Assembly (NCBI GenBank): GCA_023665575.1
Contig: JAMPDQ010000001.1
Location: forward strand, 116,063 to 155,498
DNA: 39,436 nucleotides
Direction of reading: 5' to 3'
Origin: Candidatus Amulumruptor caecigallinarius
Lineage (GTDB): Bacteria; Bacteroidota; Bacteroidia; Bacteroidales; Muribaculaceae
Both the position numbers and the translations under genes were made by a program. Each line of letters opens with the position of its first letter. The first letter of the stretch is position 1. Below, one piece after another: positions 1-8,235 of this stretch. The notes below the pieces were generated by a model. It was not told the origin of the DNA. It searched no databases and saw nothing but the letters and a program-made list of their open reading frames with translations.

Positions 1-192
1 ACCTCTAACCTCATTGCTTTTCGCAAGTTGCAAACTTGCGAAAGTTGAATTAAGATTTTGGCAACTTCCGCTTCTTTCATCAGTCGTGATGCCCGCATCA
101 CTCCTTCTTCAAGAACCGAAATTTGCTCAAAATCTTAGAGCTTGCATTTGAAAAAAGTTTAAATCACTTCAATTTGAAAAAATTTCGATAAT
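1..192. other. intergenic region with palindrome and hairpin upstream of the S41 protease
   Basis: No gene is visible here. Positions 19-43 form a perfect inverted repeat, with an 11-bp stem (TTTCGCAAGTT / AACTTGCGAAA) and a 3-base loop. A second hairpin at 86-101 pairs GTGATGC with GCATCAC around two bases. The stretch CTTGCGAAAGTTGAA (35-49) recurs exactly at 10490-10504, upstream of the sensor-kinase-like gene. An 11-base direct repeat ATTTGAAAAAA occurs at 146-156 and 172-182, next to the start of the protease gene. Confidence 0.6.
147..176 (+). promoter_or_regulatory. candidate Bacteroidetes-type promoter for the S41 protease
   Basis: TTTG at 147-150 is followed after 18 bases by TCAATTTG at 169-176. 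The Bacteroidetes primary sigma consensus is TTTG - about 19 to 21 bases - TAnnTTTG, so the -7 box has one mismatch and the spacer is slightly short. Transcription would start close to 181, about a dozen bases before the ATG at 193. Confidence 0.4.
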
Positions 193-1809
193 ATGAAAAA
201 CAAGATATATACACTCAGTGCAATTGCCGGAATGGCCGGCATTCTTGCTTGGGGTCTGGCCGGAGTGAATGCCCAGATTCCCGCATCTCACAAGCTGCGC
301 ATGGCAGAAGCAGCCATCAGCCGGCTTTATGTGGATACTGTCAATGAAGACAATCTGGTGGAATCTGCCATCAAGGGGATGCTTGAGGAGCTCGACCCGC
401 ACTCATCATATTCCAACGCCGAAGAGACGCGTGAGCTTAACGAGCCGCTCAACGGCAATTTCAGCGGCATAGGCATCAGCTTTAACATGAACAAAGACAC
501 CCTGTATGTGATTCAGACAATCTCGGGAGGCCCGTCGGAACGTGTGGGAATTCTTGCCGGCGATAGGATTATAGCGGTGAACGACACCTCCATAGCCGGG
601 GTGAAGATGAAAAACTCCGACATCATGAAGCGTTTGCGCGGCCCGAAAGGAACTGATGTGAATGTAAAGGTGCTCCGCCGCACTGCCGGCGTTTCCGACA
701 CAATAGATTTCAAAATCACACGTGCCGACATACCCATCTACAGCATCGATGCAGCATATATGGCCGATGGTAAAACCGGATATATCCGCCTCAATAAATT
801 TGCTGCCGATACGGCCGAAGAGTTTTATAAAGCCGTGGAAAATCTGAAGAAACAGGGCATGACCCAACTCATACTTGACCTTGTGGATAACGGCGGAGGC
901 TATCTTAACGCTGCTGTAGATGTGCTCTCCGAGCTGCTCGAACCGGGAAGTCTGACCGTCTTCACCGAGGGACGCAATTCCCCCCGTTATGACCACCGGG
1001 CCACTCCACATTCGCGCAAGCCTCTCTTTGCCGACGGACGACTTGTTGTGATGACCAACCAATATAGCGCATCTGCAGCGGAAATCACATCAGGTGCGAT
1101 ACAAGACTGGGACCGCGGCGTGATTGTGGGGAGACGCACGTTTGGCAAGGGGCTTGTGCAGCGCCCCATCCCCTTTCCCGACGGCTCGATGATGCGTCTC
1201 ACTGTGGCACACTACTATACACCCACCGGCCGCGACATACAGAAACCCTACACCGGAGGCGATTCAAAAAAATATCGCAACGACATTGTCGACCGCTTCA
1301 ATCACGGCGAGCTGATGCATGCCGACTCCGTGAAATATATTGATTCGCTGAAATATAATACACTATCCTTAAAGCGTGAGATTTATGGCGGTGGAGGAAT
1401 CTATCCCGACAAGTTCGTGCCGCTCGACACTACAGGCTACACCAAATATTACCGCGACCTCACCGCAAAGGGTGTGCTCAACCAGTATGCTATCAAATAT
1501 GTAGACCGTAACCGCAAGATTCTCAAAAAGACATATCCTAACGATGATGACTTTGTGGCGCAGTTTTCAGTGACACCGGAAATGTTGCAGGAGATCTACG
1601 CAATGGGCGAGGCCGAAGGTGTGAAGCCCGACCCGCAGCAAGCGGAACTCAGTGAAGAGATTTTCAAAATGATTGTGAAAGGTCTCATTGGGCGCGACAC
1701 ATACGAGCAGGCCACCTATTTCAAAGTATTCAATGAATTTGACCCCATTTTCAAGGAAGCTTTGAGACTCATCAACTCCGCCGACTATGATAAAATTCTT
1801 TCGGAATAA
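193..1809 (+). CDS. S41 family C-terminal processing peptidase (CtpA/Prc type)
   Basis: This is an exported serine protease of the tail-specific protease family, which trims or degrades envelope proteins from their C-termini. The first 28 residues form a signal peptide ending in VNAQ. A PDZ domain lies at about residues 90-165 (GIGISF, GPSERVGILAGDRI). The S41 catalytic core follows, with YSASAAE holding Ser294 and TFGKGLVQ holding Lys319; their 25-residue spacing is that of the Prc/CtpA Ser-Lys dyad. At 538 residues it is a normal length for Bacteroidales homologues. The ATG at 193 gives a complete signal peptide. The downstream DUF3078 gene overlaps its 3' end by 23 bases, so the two are probably co-transcribed. 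The natural substrate cannot be read from sequence. Confidence 0.93.
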   Translation: MKNKIYTLSAIAGMAGILAWGLAGVNAQIPASHKLRMAEAAISRLYVDTVNEDNLVESAIKGMLEELDPHSSYSNAEETRELNEPLNGNFSGIGISFNMNKDTLYVIQTISGGPSERVGILAGDRIIAVNDTSIAGVKMKNSDIMKRLRGPKGTDVNVKVLRRTAGVSDTIDFKITRADIPIYSIDAAYMADGKTGYIRLNKFAADTAEEFYKAVENLKKQGMTQLILDLVDNGGGYLNAAVDVLSELLEPGSLTVFTEGRNSPRYDHRATPHSRKPLFADGRLVVMTNQYSASAAEITSGAIQDWDRGVIVGRRTFGKGLVQRPIPFPDGSMMRLTVAHYYTPTGRDIQKPYTGGDSKKYRNDIVDRFNHGELMHADSVKYIDSLKYNTLSLKREIYGGGGIYPDKFVPLDTTGYTKYYRDLTAKGVLNQYAIKYVDRNRKILKKTYPNDDDFVAQFSVTPEMLQEIYAMGEAEGVKPDPQQAELSEEIFKMIVKGLIGRDTYEQATYFKVFNEFDPIFKEALRLINSADYDKILSE

Positions 1810-3268
1810 GCGCCGCATATTCAGTGTGAAAAATATGGCGTTAGCCGCCATCGTCGGCTTTGCCATTCTGCCTCACTTTCCCACCGCCACTGTTTTGGCG
1901 CAGGAGTTGACACGTCCCGACCTTGAGGGCGAAATGATTCCGCAACGTGCCAACCTGCTGCTCGGCCCATGGATTTTCACGGATTATCAGAAAATCCGCG
2001 ACCCTTTTGCCACATTATTTCCCGATCCGGCCATAACAGCCGATATATGGCAACAGCTGAGTGAAGACGGTCGGCATAACGCATTGAAAGATTCGCTTGC
2101 AACCGATTTGCTGACAAACAGACTCATGGAAGAGGAGCTTATGCCTGCTGACTCCCTACAACCGAAGCAACCCGAGATAACGCTCCCCACGCGCGAAGAG
2201 CTGCCGGTGGCGTTCGGCTCTGTTGTGCCCGCTTCCATTGCCCGGGGAACAAAAGATTATGAGGCACAGAAACAACTGATGTACAGCATAATGGTGAGCG
2301 ACCCCGGATTTATCCGGTATGCTTATTGGCGATTACCCAAAAGACCGAAGATGCCGAAAGAGGATGAGTCATTCCACGGATATCTGAAACGAATGAAAAT
2401 TAATGTGTCGCCACCGGCGGAGCGGCTGCCGGTGCATGCCTCCGGAGAGAGAATCAACTGGCTGCACACGGTGAATGTGGCCCTTCAGCTGTCGCAGGCA
2501 TATATCTCCGACAACTGGTATCAGGGAGGAAACAGCTATCTGGCTTTCATGGGCAATTTCATGTGGGATGTGCAACTCAACAAAGTGTATTATCCCAACT
2601 ACATGCTTCAGAGCACACTCTCCTACAAGCTTGCGCTCAACTCCACGCCCGACGACCAATACCACAAATATTCAGTGTCGCAAGACTTGTTTCAATACAA
2701 TTTCAAGGCCGGATACAAGGCTGCTCACAACTGGTTTTACACGCTGATGCTTCAATTCAAGACACAGCTGCTGAGAAGCTATCCGGCCAATTCGCTTACA
2801 CGCACCTCCTCTTTCCTCTCACCGGGCGAGCTGAATGTGGGTCTTGGTATGACATATTCAAAGGAGAATGCCCGAAAAACAATAAAGCTTTCCATATCAG
2901 TTGCTCCGGCATCGTATAATCTCAAAACATGTATCGATCCGGATGTTGACCCCACCCTATTCGGCATAGATGCGGGGCGGAAATCGCTCAACGAATTCGG
3001 CAGCAACGGCGAGGTGAACTTCATGTGGAAAATATTCAGCAATATCACCTACACCACAAGGCTTTACACTTTCACCGATTACAAGACATTTCAGGGAGAC
3101 TGGGAGAACACACTTAATTTTCAATTCAACAGATTGTTTTCCACACAGGTATACGCACATCTCCGCTATGATTCATCGACTGACACATCCGTGTCGACCC
3201 ATTGGAAGAAATGGATGTTGAAAGAAATTCTGAGCGTGGGAATATCCTACACATTCTCATCAAAATAA
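1787..3268 (+). CDS. DUF3078 family protein, probable envelope beta-barrel
   Basis: This 493-residue exported protein resembles the Bacteroidetes DUF3078 family, whose function is not established. The N-terminus has a basic stretch (KFFRNKRR) and a hydrophobic segment ending in VLAQ, consistent with a signal peptide. The C-terminal half, from about residue 225, has the family hallmark NWYQGGNS and then alternating amphipathic strands rich in Tyr, Phe and Asn, ending in a strand-like VGISYTFSSK. This suggests an outer-membrane barrel. The ATG at 1787 overlaps the protease gene. An internal ATG at 1835 (MALAAIVG) also leaves a usable signal peptide, so the start is uncertain. Close coupling to the protease suggests a shared role in envelope maintenance, which is inference. 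Confidence 0.82.
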   Translation: MIKFFRNKRRIFSVKNMALAAIVGFAILPHFPTATVLAQELTRPDLEGEMIPQRANLLLGPWIFTDYQKIRDPFATLFPDPAITADIWQQLSEDGRHNALKDSLATDLLTNRLMEEELMPADSLQPKQPEITLPTREELPVAFGSVVPASIARGTKDYEAQKQLMYSIMVSDPGFIRYAYWRLPKRPKMPKEDESFHGYLKRMKINVSPPAERLPVHASGERINWLHTVNVALQLSQAYISDNWYQGGNSYLAFMGNFMWDVQLNKVYYPNYMLQSTLSYKLALNSTPDDQYHKYSVSQDLFQYNFKAGYKAAHNWFYTLMLQFKTQLLRSYPANSLTRTSSFLSPGELNVGLGMTYSKENARKTIKLSISVAPASYNLKTCIDPDVDPTLFGIDAGRKSLNEFGSNGEVNFMWKIFSNITYTTRLYTFTDYKTFQGDWENTLNFQFNRLFSTQVYAHLRYDSSTDTSVSTHWKKWMLKEILSVGISYTFSSK

Positions 3269-3299
3269 CCACACATTTTTCAAAATAATCCCAACGCGT

Positions 3300-3890
3300 A
3301 TGAACAGGGAGTTACGCATCATACCGGCTCTAATGACAGCCATCATCGCAATCCGGGCATACGGCGCCGTAGCAACGCTGCCGACCATAACTGCGCAGAG
3401 TCAAAGCGCCGCCATTTGCGACATGAAGAGTGCACGTGAATGGTGTGACGCCGAGATGCTCCACCATATTGAAGGAATCTGGGAGTATCCCGACGACCAT
3501 ACGCGTGTGCTTGTGCGCAAAACGCCCGAGTCAGACACCAGATATGACATAGTGGTGATCGACTCTCCCGACTGCAGGCTGACACCCGGAGACGTGATAG
3601 GATATCTCCAACAGTCGCCGCTGCAAAACAAATATGAAATGGCAATTTACAGGGTGAAAGTGAACGGCATCTTTGCCGAACCCGGCAAATGTGCCGCTGA
3701 ATATAACGACCGAGAAGACGCCATTGTGGTGAAATCGCGCAAAGTGAAGATATCACTCGCCTCGCGCTGGTTTTTGCCGGCATTCTGGAGAGCGTTGCGC
3801 CTGAAGCATGACGATCCCACCGACAAGATTCCGCAAGGCATGGTGAAGATTTATCCGCAACGTGTGCACCGTCAGCCCGATTATTTATAA
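3300..3890 (+). CDS. exported hypothetical protein
   Basis: I do not recognise this 196-residue protein. The N-terminus (RIIPALMTAIIAIRAYGAVA) looks like a signal peptide or single anchor. The central part has a WEYPDD motif followed by regularly spaced strand-forming segments (RVLVRKT, YDIVVIDS, YEMAIYRVKVNG, AIVVKSRKVKISL), which suggests a small beta-rich domain. Near the C-terminus, WFLPAFWRALRLK is an aromatic amphipathic helix that could touch a membrane. The gene starts 31 bases after the DUF3078 gene and ends 18 bases before the next small gene, so it probably belongs to one transcript. It appears intact, and its codon use resembles that of its neighbours. Confidence 0.7.
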   Translation: MNRELRIIPALMTAIIAIRAYGAVATLPTITAQSQSAAICDMKSAREWCDAEMLHHIEGIWEYPDDHTRVLVRKTPESDTRYDIVVIDSPDCRLTPGDVIGYLQQSPLQNKYEMAIYRVKVNGIFAEPGKCAAEYNDREDAIVVKSRKVKISLASRWFLPAFWRALRLKHDDPTDKIPQGMVKIYPQRVHRQPDYL

Positions 3891-3908
3891 CACGCCTTAT
3901 AACCTGAA

Positions 3909-4445
3909 ATGAAATCAGAGTCAATTCCCCCATTATCAACAATACTGCTTGTCGCGGCAAGTGCAATTGCTATGCCTCTCATTCACGGATTCGGCGGCAT
4001 AGCCGAGATGCAGGCCCGCAAAACCACACTCAGGCTTAAAACGGGGAAAGAGGATGACGAGCCGGAGATGACACGCGGCAGCTTCATGGTGGCGAGCGAT
4101 TGCTCCGACTGCAACAACGGCTATCATCTTAACCAGGTGTCATTTCAAGGATATGAGAAACCGCTTGGAAGCAATGTGGAGACATTCTTTATCACCAACA
4201 ACACCAATCGCCGCATGAGCGGACTGAATCTATATGTGGAATACGAAACTGAAGACGGGCGTCAGCTGCACAAACGGTTTGTGAAACTCACATGCGACAT
4301 TCCTCCCTTTGAGACACGGCGTGCTGAAATAAAAAGCTGGGACAAGCAAAAATCTTTTTATTATATCGATGGCCCTGCGCCGAAGCGAGGCGGCGCGCCA
4401 TTCCGGGTGATTTTCGACCCGGTGGCTTTCTATCTGAGGTTCTAA
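3909..4445 (+). CDS. exported hypothetical protein with FxLYD-like fold
   Basis: This 178-residue protein is not assignable to a named family with certainty. Residues 8-30 are hydrophobic and may be a signal peptide or anchor. A CSDC pair sits near residue 62. The C-terminal half (ITNNTNRRMSGLNLYVEYET, then DIPPFETRRAEIKSWD, then FYYIDGP) has the pattern of FxLYD-like beta-sandwich domains, in which a strand pair is followed by a proline-rich turn; this likeness is by eye only. It is the last gene of a four-gene plus-strand run beginning with the S41 protease. It faces the convergent chloride-channel gene across 36 bases, in which I see no clear terminator apart from a short TCCGGCCGGA palindrome. 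Confidence 0.68.
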   Translation: MKSESIPPLSTILLVAASAIAMPLIHGFGGIAEMQARKTTLRLKTGKEDDEPEMTRGSFMVASDCSDCNNGYHLNQVSFQGYEKPLGSNVETFFITNNTNRRMSGLNLYVEYETEDGRQLHKRFVKLTCDIPPFETRRAEIKSWDKQKSFYYIDGPAPKRGGAPFRVIFDPVAFYLRF

Positions 4446-4481
4446 GGCTACATAAATAAAATGGAGTTCCGGCCGGATTCG

Positions 4482-5888
4482 TCAGAGTCGTTTCGGACCC
4501 TGCCCCCACAATGCTCCAAGGTCGTCATGATGCGGACCTACACCTTTCGAATGCGGCGTGATGATTTTCACGGTGGCATAAGTGATGCTTATGGCTATCA
4601 GATAGGGGAAGATATATCCGAATGTATTGGTGGTTTCGCACAGAATGAATATAGCCATGAGGGGGGCGTGTATGGCTCCGGCCATCACGCATCCCATACC
4701 TATGAGTGCAAAATACCATATGGGGAGGTGCACGCCGAAAATCATGTTGGCAATTGTGGCAAACATAAATCCGGCCAGCGCACCGGTGAAGAATGCCGGC
4801 ACAAACTCGCCGGCCACACCCCCTCCCGAATAGGAGGCGGCTACAAGCGGACTCTTAATCAGCATCATTACAGCCACACCTCCGAGCACCCACATTGCAG
4901 ATTTATGGGCTTCAAACAAGCTCCCTTTTATGAATTCTGTGTCAGCATTGTTGACAAGGGGGGTGATAATGCCGAATCCCTCGCCGAAGAGAGCGGGGAA
5001 AAAGAAAACCGCCAGAGAGAGGAGTCCGCCGGTGAGCAGGGCAGCCGACCAGGGGTTGCGAATGCTTCTGAACCACACGCCGGCCTTATGCTCCATATAG
5101 CTGTAATAGATGGAATAAAGGCCGCAGAATAAACCGAACAACGCCACCCATCCGAGAAGGGTCATGTCAATAGCCATGTGCCGGTCGAAATAGATATCGA
5201 ATGTGTAATCACTCATCACATACGCCGTGGATGAGGAGATGAGCGAGGCGAGCACAAGCGAAAGCACGGAAATTGTAGACATCTGCATCTGCAGCACCTC
5301 GAGAGTGAAGAGCACTCCACCTATCGGCGCCTTGAAAATTGCCGCAATGCCGGCACCGGCCCCGATTGCAAAGAAAATCTTCACCCATTGGTCGGGAAGA
5401 CGAAACCATTGCCCGAGCGTGCTGCCGATAGAAGCGCCCGACAATGCAGTCGGTCCTTCGGTGCCGCCGGTGGCGCCGAAGCCCATGGTGAGCGAACAGC
5501 CGATAATCGGATTGAAAATCATCAGCGGGTCGAGCAGGAAATTATTGGAATTGAGGTCGCGCTTTATAAGATATGTGCAACGTCCGAATTTGAGTCCGGC
5601 TACATATCTCTGATACACGCTCGTAAGAAGCACTCCCGCCAGGGGAAGAACCAGAAAGCGATAGTTGGGATGCCCGAGCTTAACGCCCGTGAGAGCAAGA
5701 GAGTTGAAAAAATGCACGAGGCGCTTCAGCACACCGGCCGCGCACCCCGTGAATATTCCCACAAGCACAGCAATAATAACAATAGACAGGTTTTTCGAAA
5801 GATGGCTTTCAATCCATCTCAGGCATCTGAAGCGAAACAGCTCCGCTCTCTTTTCCCACCTTTGCAATATGGCTTCCTTATATTTCAT
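4482..5888 (-). CDS. CLC-family chloride channel or transporter
   Basis: This is an inner-membrane anion transporter of the CLC family, 468 residues, with many hydrophobic helices. The conserved filter stretch GGTEGPTALSG contains the gating glutamate (Glu144, in place of GREGP). The following helix FKAPIGGVLFTLEVLQ matches the FNAPLAGILF region of E. coli ClcA. Within it, the position of the internal proton glutamate (Glu203 in E. coli) is Val198, as in CLC channels rather than most exchangers. The first filter motif GSGIP is not visible. No C-terminal CBS domains are present. It starts 41 bases after the stop of the SusA-like gene on the same strand, so it may be read from the same transcript. 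The transported ion is unknown. Confidence 0.9.
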   Translation of the reverse strand: MKYKEAILQRWEKRAELFRFRCLRWIESHLSKNLSIVIIAVLVGIFTGCAAGVLKRLVHFFNSLALTGVKLGHPNYRFLVLPLAGVLLTSVYQRYVAGLKFGRCTYLIKRDLNSNNFLLDPLMIFNPIIGCSLTMGFGATGGTEGPTALSGASIGSTLGQWFRLPDQWVKIFFAIGAGAGIAAIFKAPIGGVLFTLEVLQMQMSTISVLSLVLASLISSSTAYVMSDYTFDIYFDRHMAIDMTLLGWVALFGLFCGLYSIYYSYMEHKAGVWFRSIRNPWSAALLTGGLLSLAVFFFPALFGEGFGIITPLVNNADTEFIKGSLFEAHKSAMWVLGGVAVMMLIKSPLVAASYSGGGVAGEFVPAFFTGALAGFMFATIANMIFGVHLPIWYFALIGMGCVMAGAIHAPLMAIFILCETTNTFGYIFPYLIAISITYATVKIITPHSKGVGPHHDDLGALWGQGPKRL

Positions 5889-5929
5889 CTATATCCCGTT
5901 TCAACAGGCAACCACCGACTTAGCGGTGA

Positions 5930-7792
5930 CTACCAATTTTGAAGAATCATCACCTCACGCGGGGCGAATGTCATCTCCTCTTTTATTGTAACATCGGAAT
6001 CAGTCAAGATGTTTCTCAATGTTTTGCCGTAAGGGAGAATTTCCTCTGTGCGTTCCATGGTGACCGTGTTCGGGACATCACGACCATTCAGAAGCACAAC
6101 GATCTCCTTGTCGCCGAGCTTGCGCTGATAGGCATAGATGCCGTTTTGAGGCATGAAATGTTTAAGGCGGCCTTTTGCAATCACATCGCGGGCCTCGCCT
6201 CTGCGCCAGTTAAGAATCTTCGACATGTAATTCCACGCCTCATTCTGAAGGGGGGTGCGTCCTTCAGGAGAGAAGGCATTCACCTCGTCACCCGGGAATC
6301 CGCCGGGGAAATCACGCCTCACATATCCGTCGCTCCCCTCTTTAGAACCGTTCATCAGCAGCTCCGTGCCATAATACACCTGCGGAATTCCCCTTGAAGT
6401 GAGCAGGAAGGCAATGGCTTGTTTCCAGCTGCCGATTGAATCGGGCATTTCCGCCAGGAATCTGTCGCTGTCATGATTGTCAAGGAATGTCAGCACATTC
6501 TGCGGATTCGGATACATGAAATCCTGCGCGAGATGGTCATATACATAATTCAGGCCTGTCCAGGGAGTGGTGTCTTCATTAAACGACTTGCGGCCGTTAA
6601 GAATATAGAAGAAGTCCATTACGCTTGGAAGATTAGTTTCCGTTGGATTGAGCTTGTTGCCCTTTTGCCAGAAAGCCGAGCCGGCCTCGTTGGAATACCA
6701 GCATTCTCCCACTATATTGAAATTCGGATATTCGCGAAGCACATCGGCAGCCCATTGCGACATAGCGTTCATGTCGGCATAAGGATATGTGTCCATGCGG
6801 ATTCCATCAATTTTAGAGTTTTCAATCCACCATATTGAATTCTGTGTGAGATATTTCATAAGGTGGGGATTGCGCTGGTTGAGGTCTGGCATCATGGGCA
6901 CAAACCAGCCGTTGACGGTGCGGTCAAGGTCGTAATCAGACACATAGGGGTCGTGCACGGTGGTAAGACGATAATTGGTCATGACATCCCGGTCGGGATG
7001 GTTGAGCCAGTTGTGAGAGGGCATATCCTTCACCCAGGGATGATTCGAACCTGAGTGGTTGAAAATCAGATCCATCACCACTTTGAGCCCTTTGGCATGA
7101 GCTTCTTCAATAAGACTGTTCCACTCCTCGTTCGAGCCAAAACGGGGATCTATTTTATAATAGTTTGTGGTGGAATAACCATGATAGCTTCCGCCGGGCA
7201 TATCATTCTCAAGCACGGGGCACACCCATATCGCCGTGACACCGAGAGAATCGATATAATTGAGGTGATTCCGGATTCCGCGCATATCACCACCGTGGCG
7301 GGCATTGGGATTCGAGCGGTCGGCGCCCACGGGATAGTCAAGGCCGCTCATATCAATTTCCTCATCTCCAAGCCCTTTGGCGAATCGGTCGGGCATAAGC
7401 AGATAAAGCACATCGCCGGCATCGAAACCCTTATAATCGGCAGCATCCTGTGTGCGAGCCTTCAGTTCGTAGGGGAGTTTGCCGTGCTTTCCGTCGAGCT
7501 CATATTTAAATTCCATTTTCCCCGGCTCAGCATCTTTGGCGACAGTGATATAGAGGAACTTGTAATTCCTGCTGTCGAGAGCCACCTCGCGGTCGATTTT
7601 CACACCCGGGTAATCGAGTTTGAAATTCGCTGAAGCGATATCCGGCCCTGTAAGCATAATTTGCAAAGTATCATTAGCCATGCCCGTCCACCAGAACGGA
7701 GGCTCAACATTTGTGATAGCCGGAGCAGCCGTGGCAATGACCGCAGCGGCACCCGCAGAAAATGCAAACAAAAAAGTTGAAATTTTTTTCAT
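5930..7792 (-). CDS. SusA-like periplasmic neopullulanase/cyclomaltodextrinase, GH13
   Basis: This alpha-glucan hydrolase splits maltodextrins, pullulan or cyclodextrins in the periplasm. The N-terminus (KKISTFLFAFSAG...ATAAPA) is a signal peptide without a lipobox cysteine. Residues about 25-120 are the N-terminal beta-sandwich seen in neopullulanases (PPFWWTGM). The (beta/alpha)8 GH13 domain follows, then a short C-terminal beta-domain. Catalytic residues are Asp334 (GIRMDTYPY), Glu363 (VGECW) and Asp441 (FLDNHDSDR). The 29-residue gap between nucleophile and acid/base equals that of bacterial neopullulanase. Length (620) matches Bacteroides SusA. Unlike the classical sus locus there is no susR, susB, susC or susD beside it; its neighbour downstream is a CLC gene. 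Confidence 0.92.
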   Translation of the reverse strand: MKKISTFLFAFSAGAAAVIATAAPAITNVEPPFWWTGMANDTLQIMLTGPDIASANFKLDYPGVKIDREVALDSRNYKFLYITVAKDAEPGKMEFKYELDGKHGKLPYELKARTQDAADYKGFDAGDVLYLLMPDRFAKGLGDEEIDMSGLDYPVGADRSNPNARHGGDMRGIRNHLNYIDSLGVTAIWVCPVLENDMPGGSYHGYSTTNYYKIDPRFGSNEEWNSLIEEAHAKGLKVVMDLIFNHSGSNHPWVKDMPSHNWLNHPDRDVMTNYRLTTVHDPYVSDYDLDRTVNGWFVPMMPDLNQRNPHLMKYLTQNSIWWIENSKIDGIRMDTYPYADMNAMSQWAADVLREYPNFNIVGECWYSNEAGSAFWQKGNKLNPTETNLPSVMDFFYILNGRKSFNEDTTPWTGLNYVYDHLAQDFMYPNPQNVLTFLDNHDSDRFLAEMPDSIGSWKQAIAFLLTSRGIPQVYYGTELLMNGSKEGSDGYVRRDFPGGFPGDEVNAFSPEGRTPLQNEAWNYMSKILNWRRGEARDVIAKGRLKHFMPQNGIYAYQRKLGDKEIVVLLNGRDVPNTVTMERTEEILPYGKTLRNILTDSDVTIKEEMTFAPREVMILQNW

Positions 7793-7830
7793 TTTGTATT
7801 AGAATATGTTTCAGAAGTGATTTAGAGTCC

Positions 7831-7845
7831 GTTTCATAAAAAATT
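7831..7845 (+). repeat. dispersed element, module A (TTTCATAAAAA half-site), copy 1
   Basis: GTTTCATAAAAAATT here is nearly identical to 10378-10392, to the complement of 10421-10435, and to 21265-21278. The sequence after it (TTAGGGG...CTTGAG...TTTCAT) loosely follows the copy at 10378-10435, suggesting a decayed full hairpin. Confidence 0.55.
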
Positions 7846-8031
7846 TAGCTTTAGGGGTCGCATCCTTGAGCTGAATTTCATTTCTGACTGAAAGGGGCAA
7901 CCTTTCGGCTGTGACTAAAAGTCAGGGATGAAAGGCGGCCAAGGACGCGAGACAGAAGTGATTTTACAATGAAATTCTTGATATCCAATATTAAACATTT
8001 ATTTACAAACAAAGCCCGAAAATGTTAAATT

Positions 8032-8092
8032 AGGCTCTATTTCCCAAAAACAGGCCGCCCCTGCTTTAACATTTTTTGGAGAATGAAGCCTT
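8032..8092 (+). repeat. dispersed element, module B (stem-loop), copy 1
   Basis: The outer arms AGGCTCTATTTCCCAAAAA (8032-8050) and TTTTTTGGAGAATGAAGCCT (8072-8091) form an imperfect stem. The core CTGCTTTAACATTTTTTGG (8061-8079) is identical to the complement of 10340-10358, and a diverged form lies at 21227-21244. Confidence 0.7.
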
Positions 8093-8210
8093 ATAATTGA
8101 GATAAACCGTTAAACATAGCATGGAAGCGAGAAACAATTCTCATCAAATATCCAAATTTAGCTAAATTTTAATATATTACAAAATTACACGCAACATCTC
8201 ACGTTATATT

Positions 8211-8234
8211 ATCAACTCATTAACTCATCAACTC
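8211..8234 (+). repeat. three 8-base tandem repeats abutting the S8 protease start
   Basis: ATCAACTC, ATTAACTC and ATCAACTC follow each other without gaps, with one base before the ATG at 8236. A gain or loss of a unit would change the leader by 8 bases without touching the reading frame. Confidence 0.75.
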
Positions 8235-8235
8235 A

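Larger units (their letters stand above)
7793..8235. other. 443-base intergenic region between divergent genes, rich in repeats
   Basis: No gene is evident. It separates the divergent SusA-like and S8 protease genes, so it must hold both promoters, but I cannot place either with confidence. It contains one copy of the dispersed element (half-site 7831-7845, hairpin 8032-8092). It also has an inverted pair GAATTTCATT (7873-7882) and AATGAAATTC (7968-7977) enclosing a smaller GAAAGG/CCTTTC hairpin, and a near-exact direct repeat starting CAGAAGTGATTT at 7812 and 7953. Three 8-base tandem repeats abut the S8 start codon. Confidence 0.6.

Noticed and set aside
406-1062. Long minus-strand frame of 218 codons opposite the S41 protease
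   Set aside because: It is the complement of a clear protease gene, has no recognisable domain, and arises from the codon bias of the real gene.
7856-7980. Gene-free repeats as an insertion-sequence remnant
   Set aside because: There is no transposase fragment and the inverted repeats are not nested in the order expected for IS ends.
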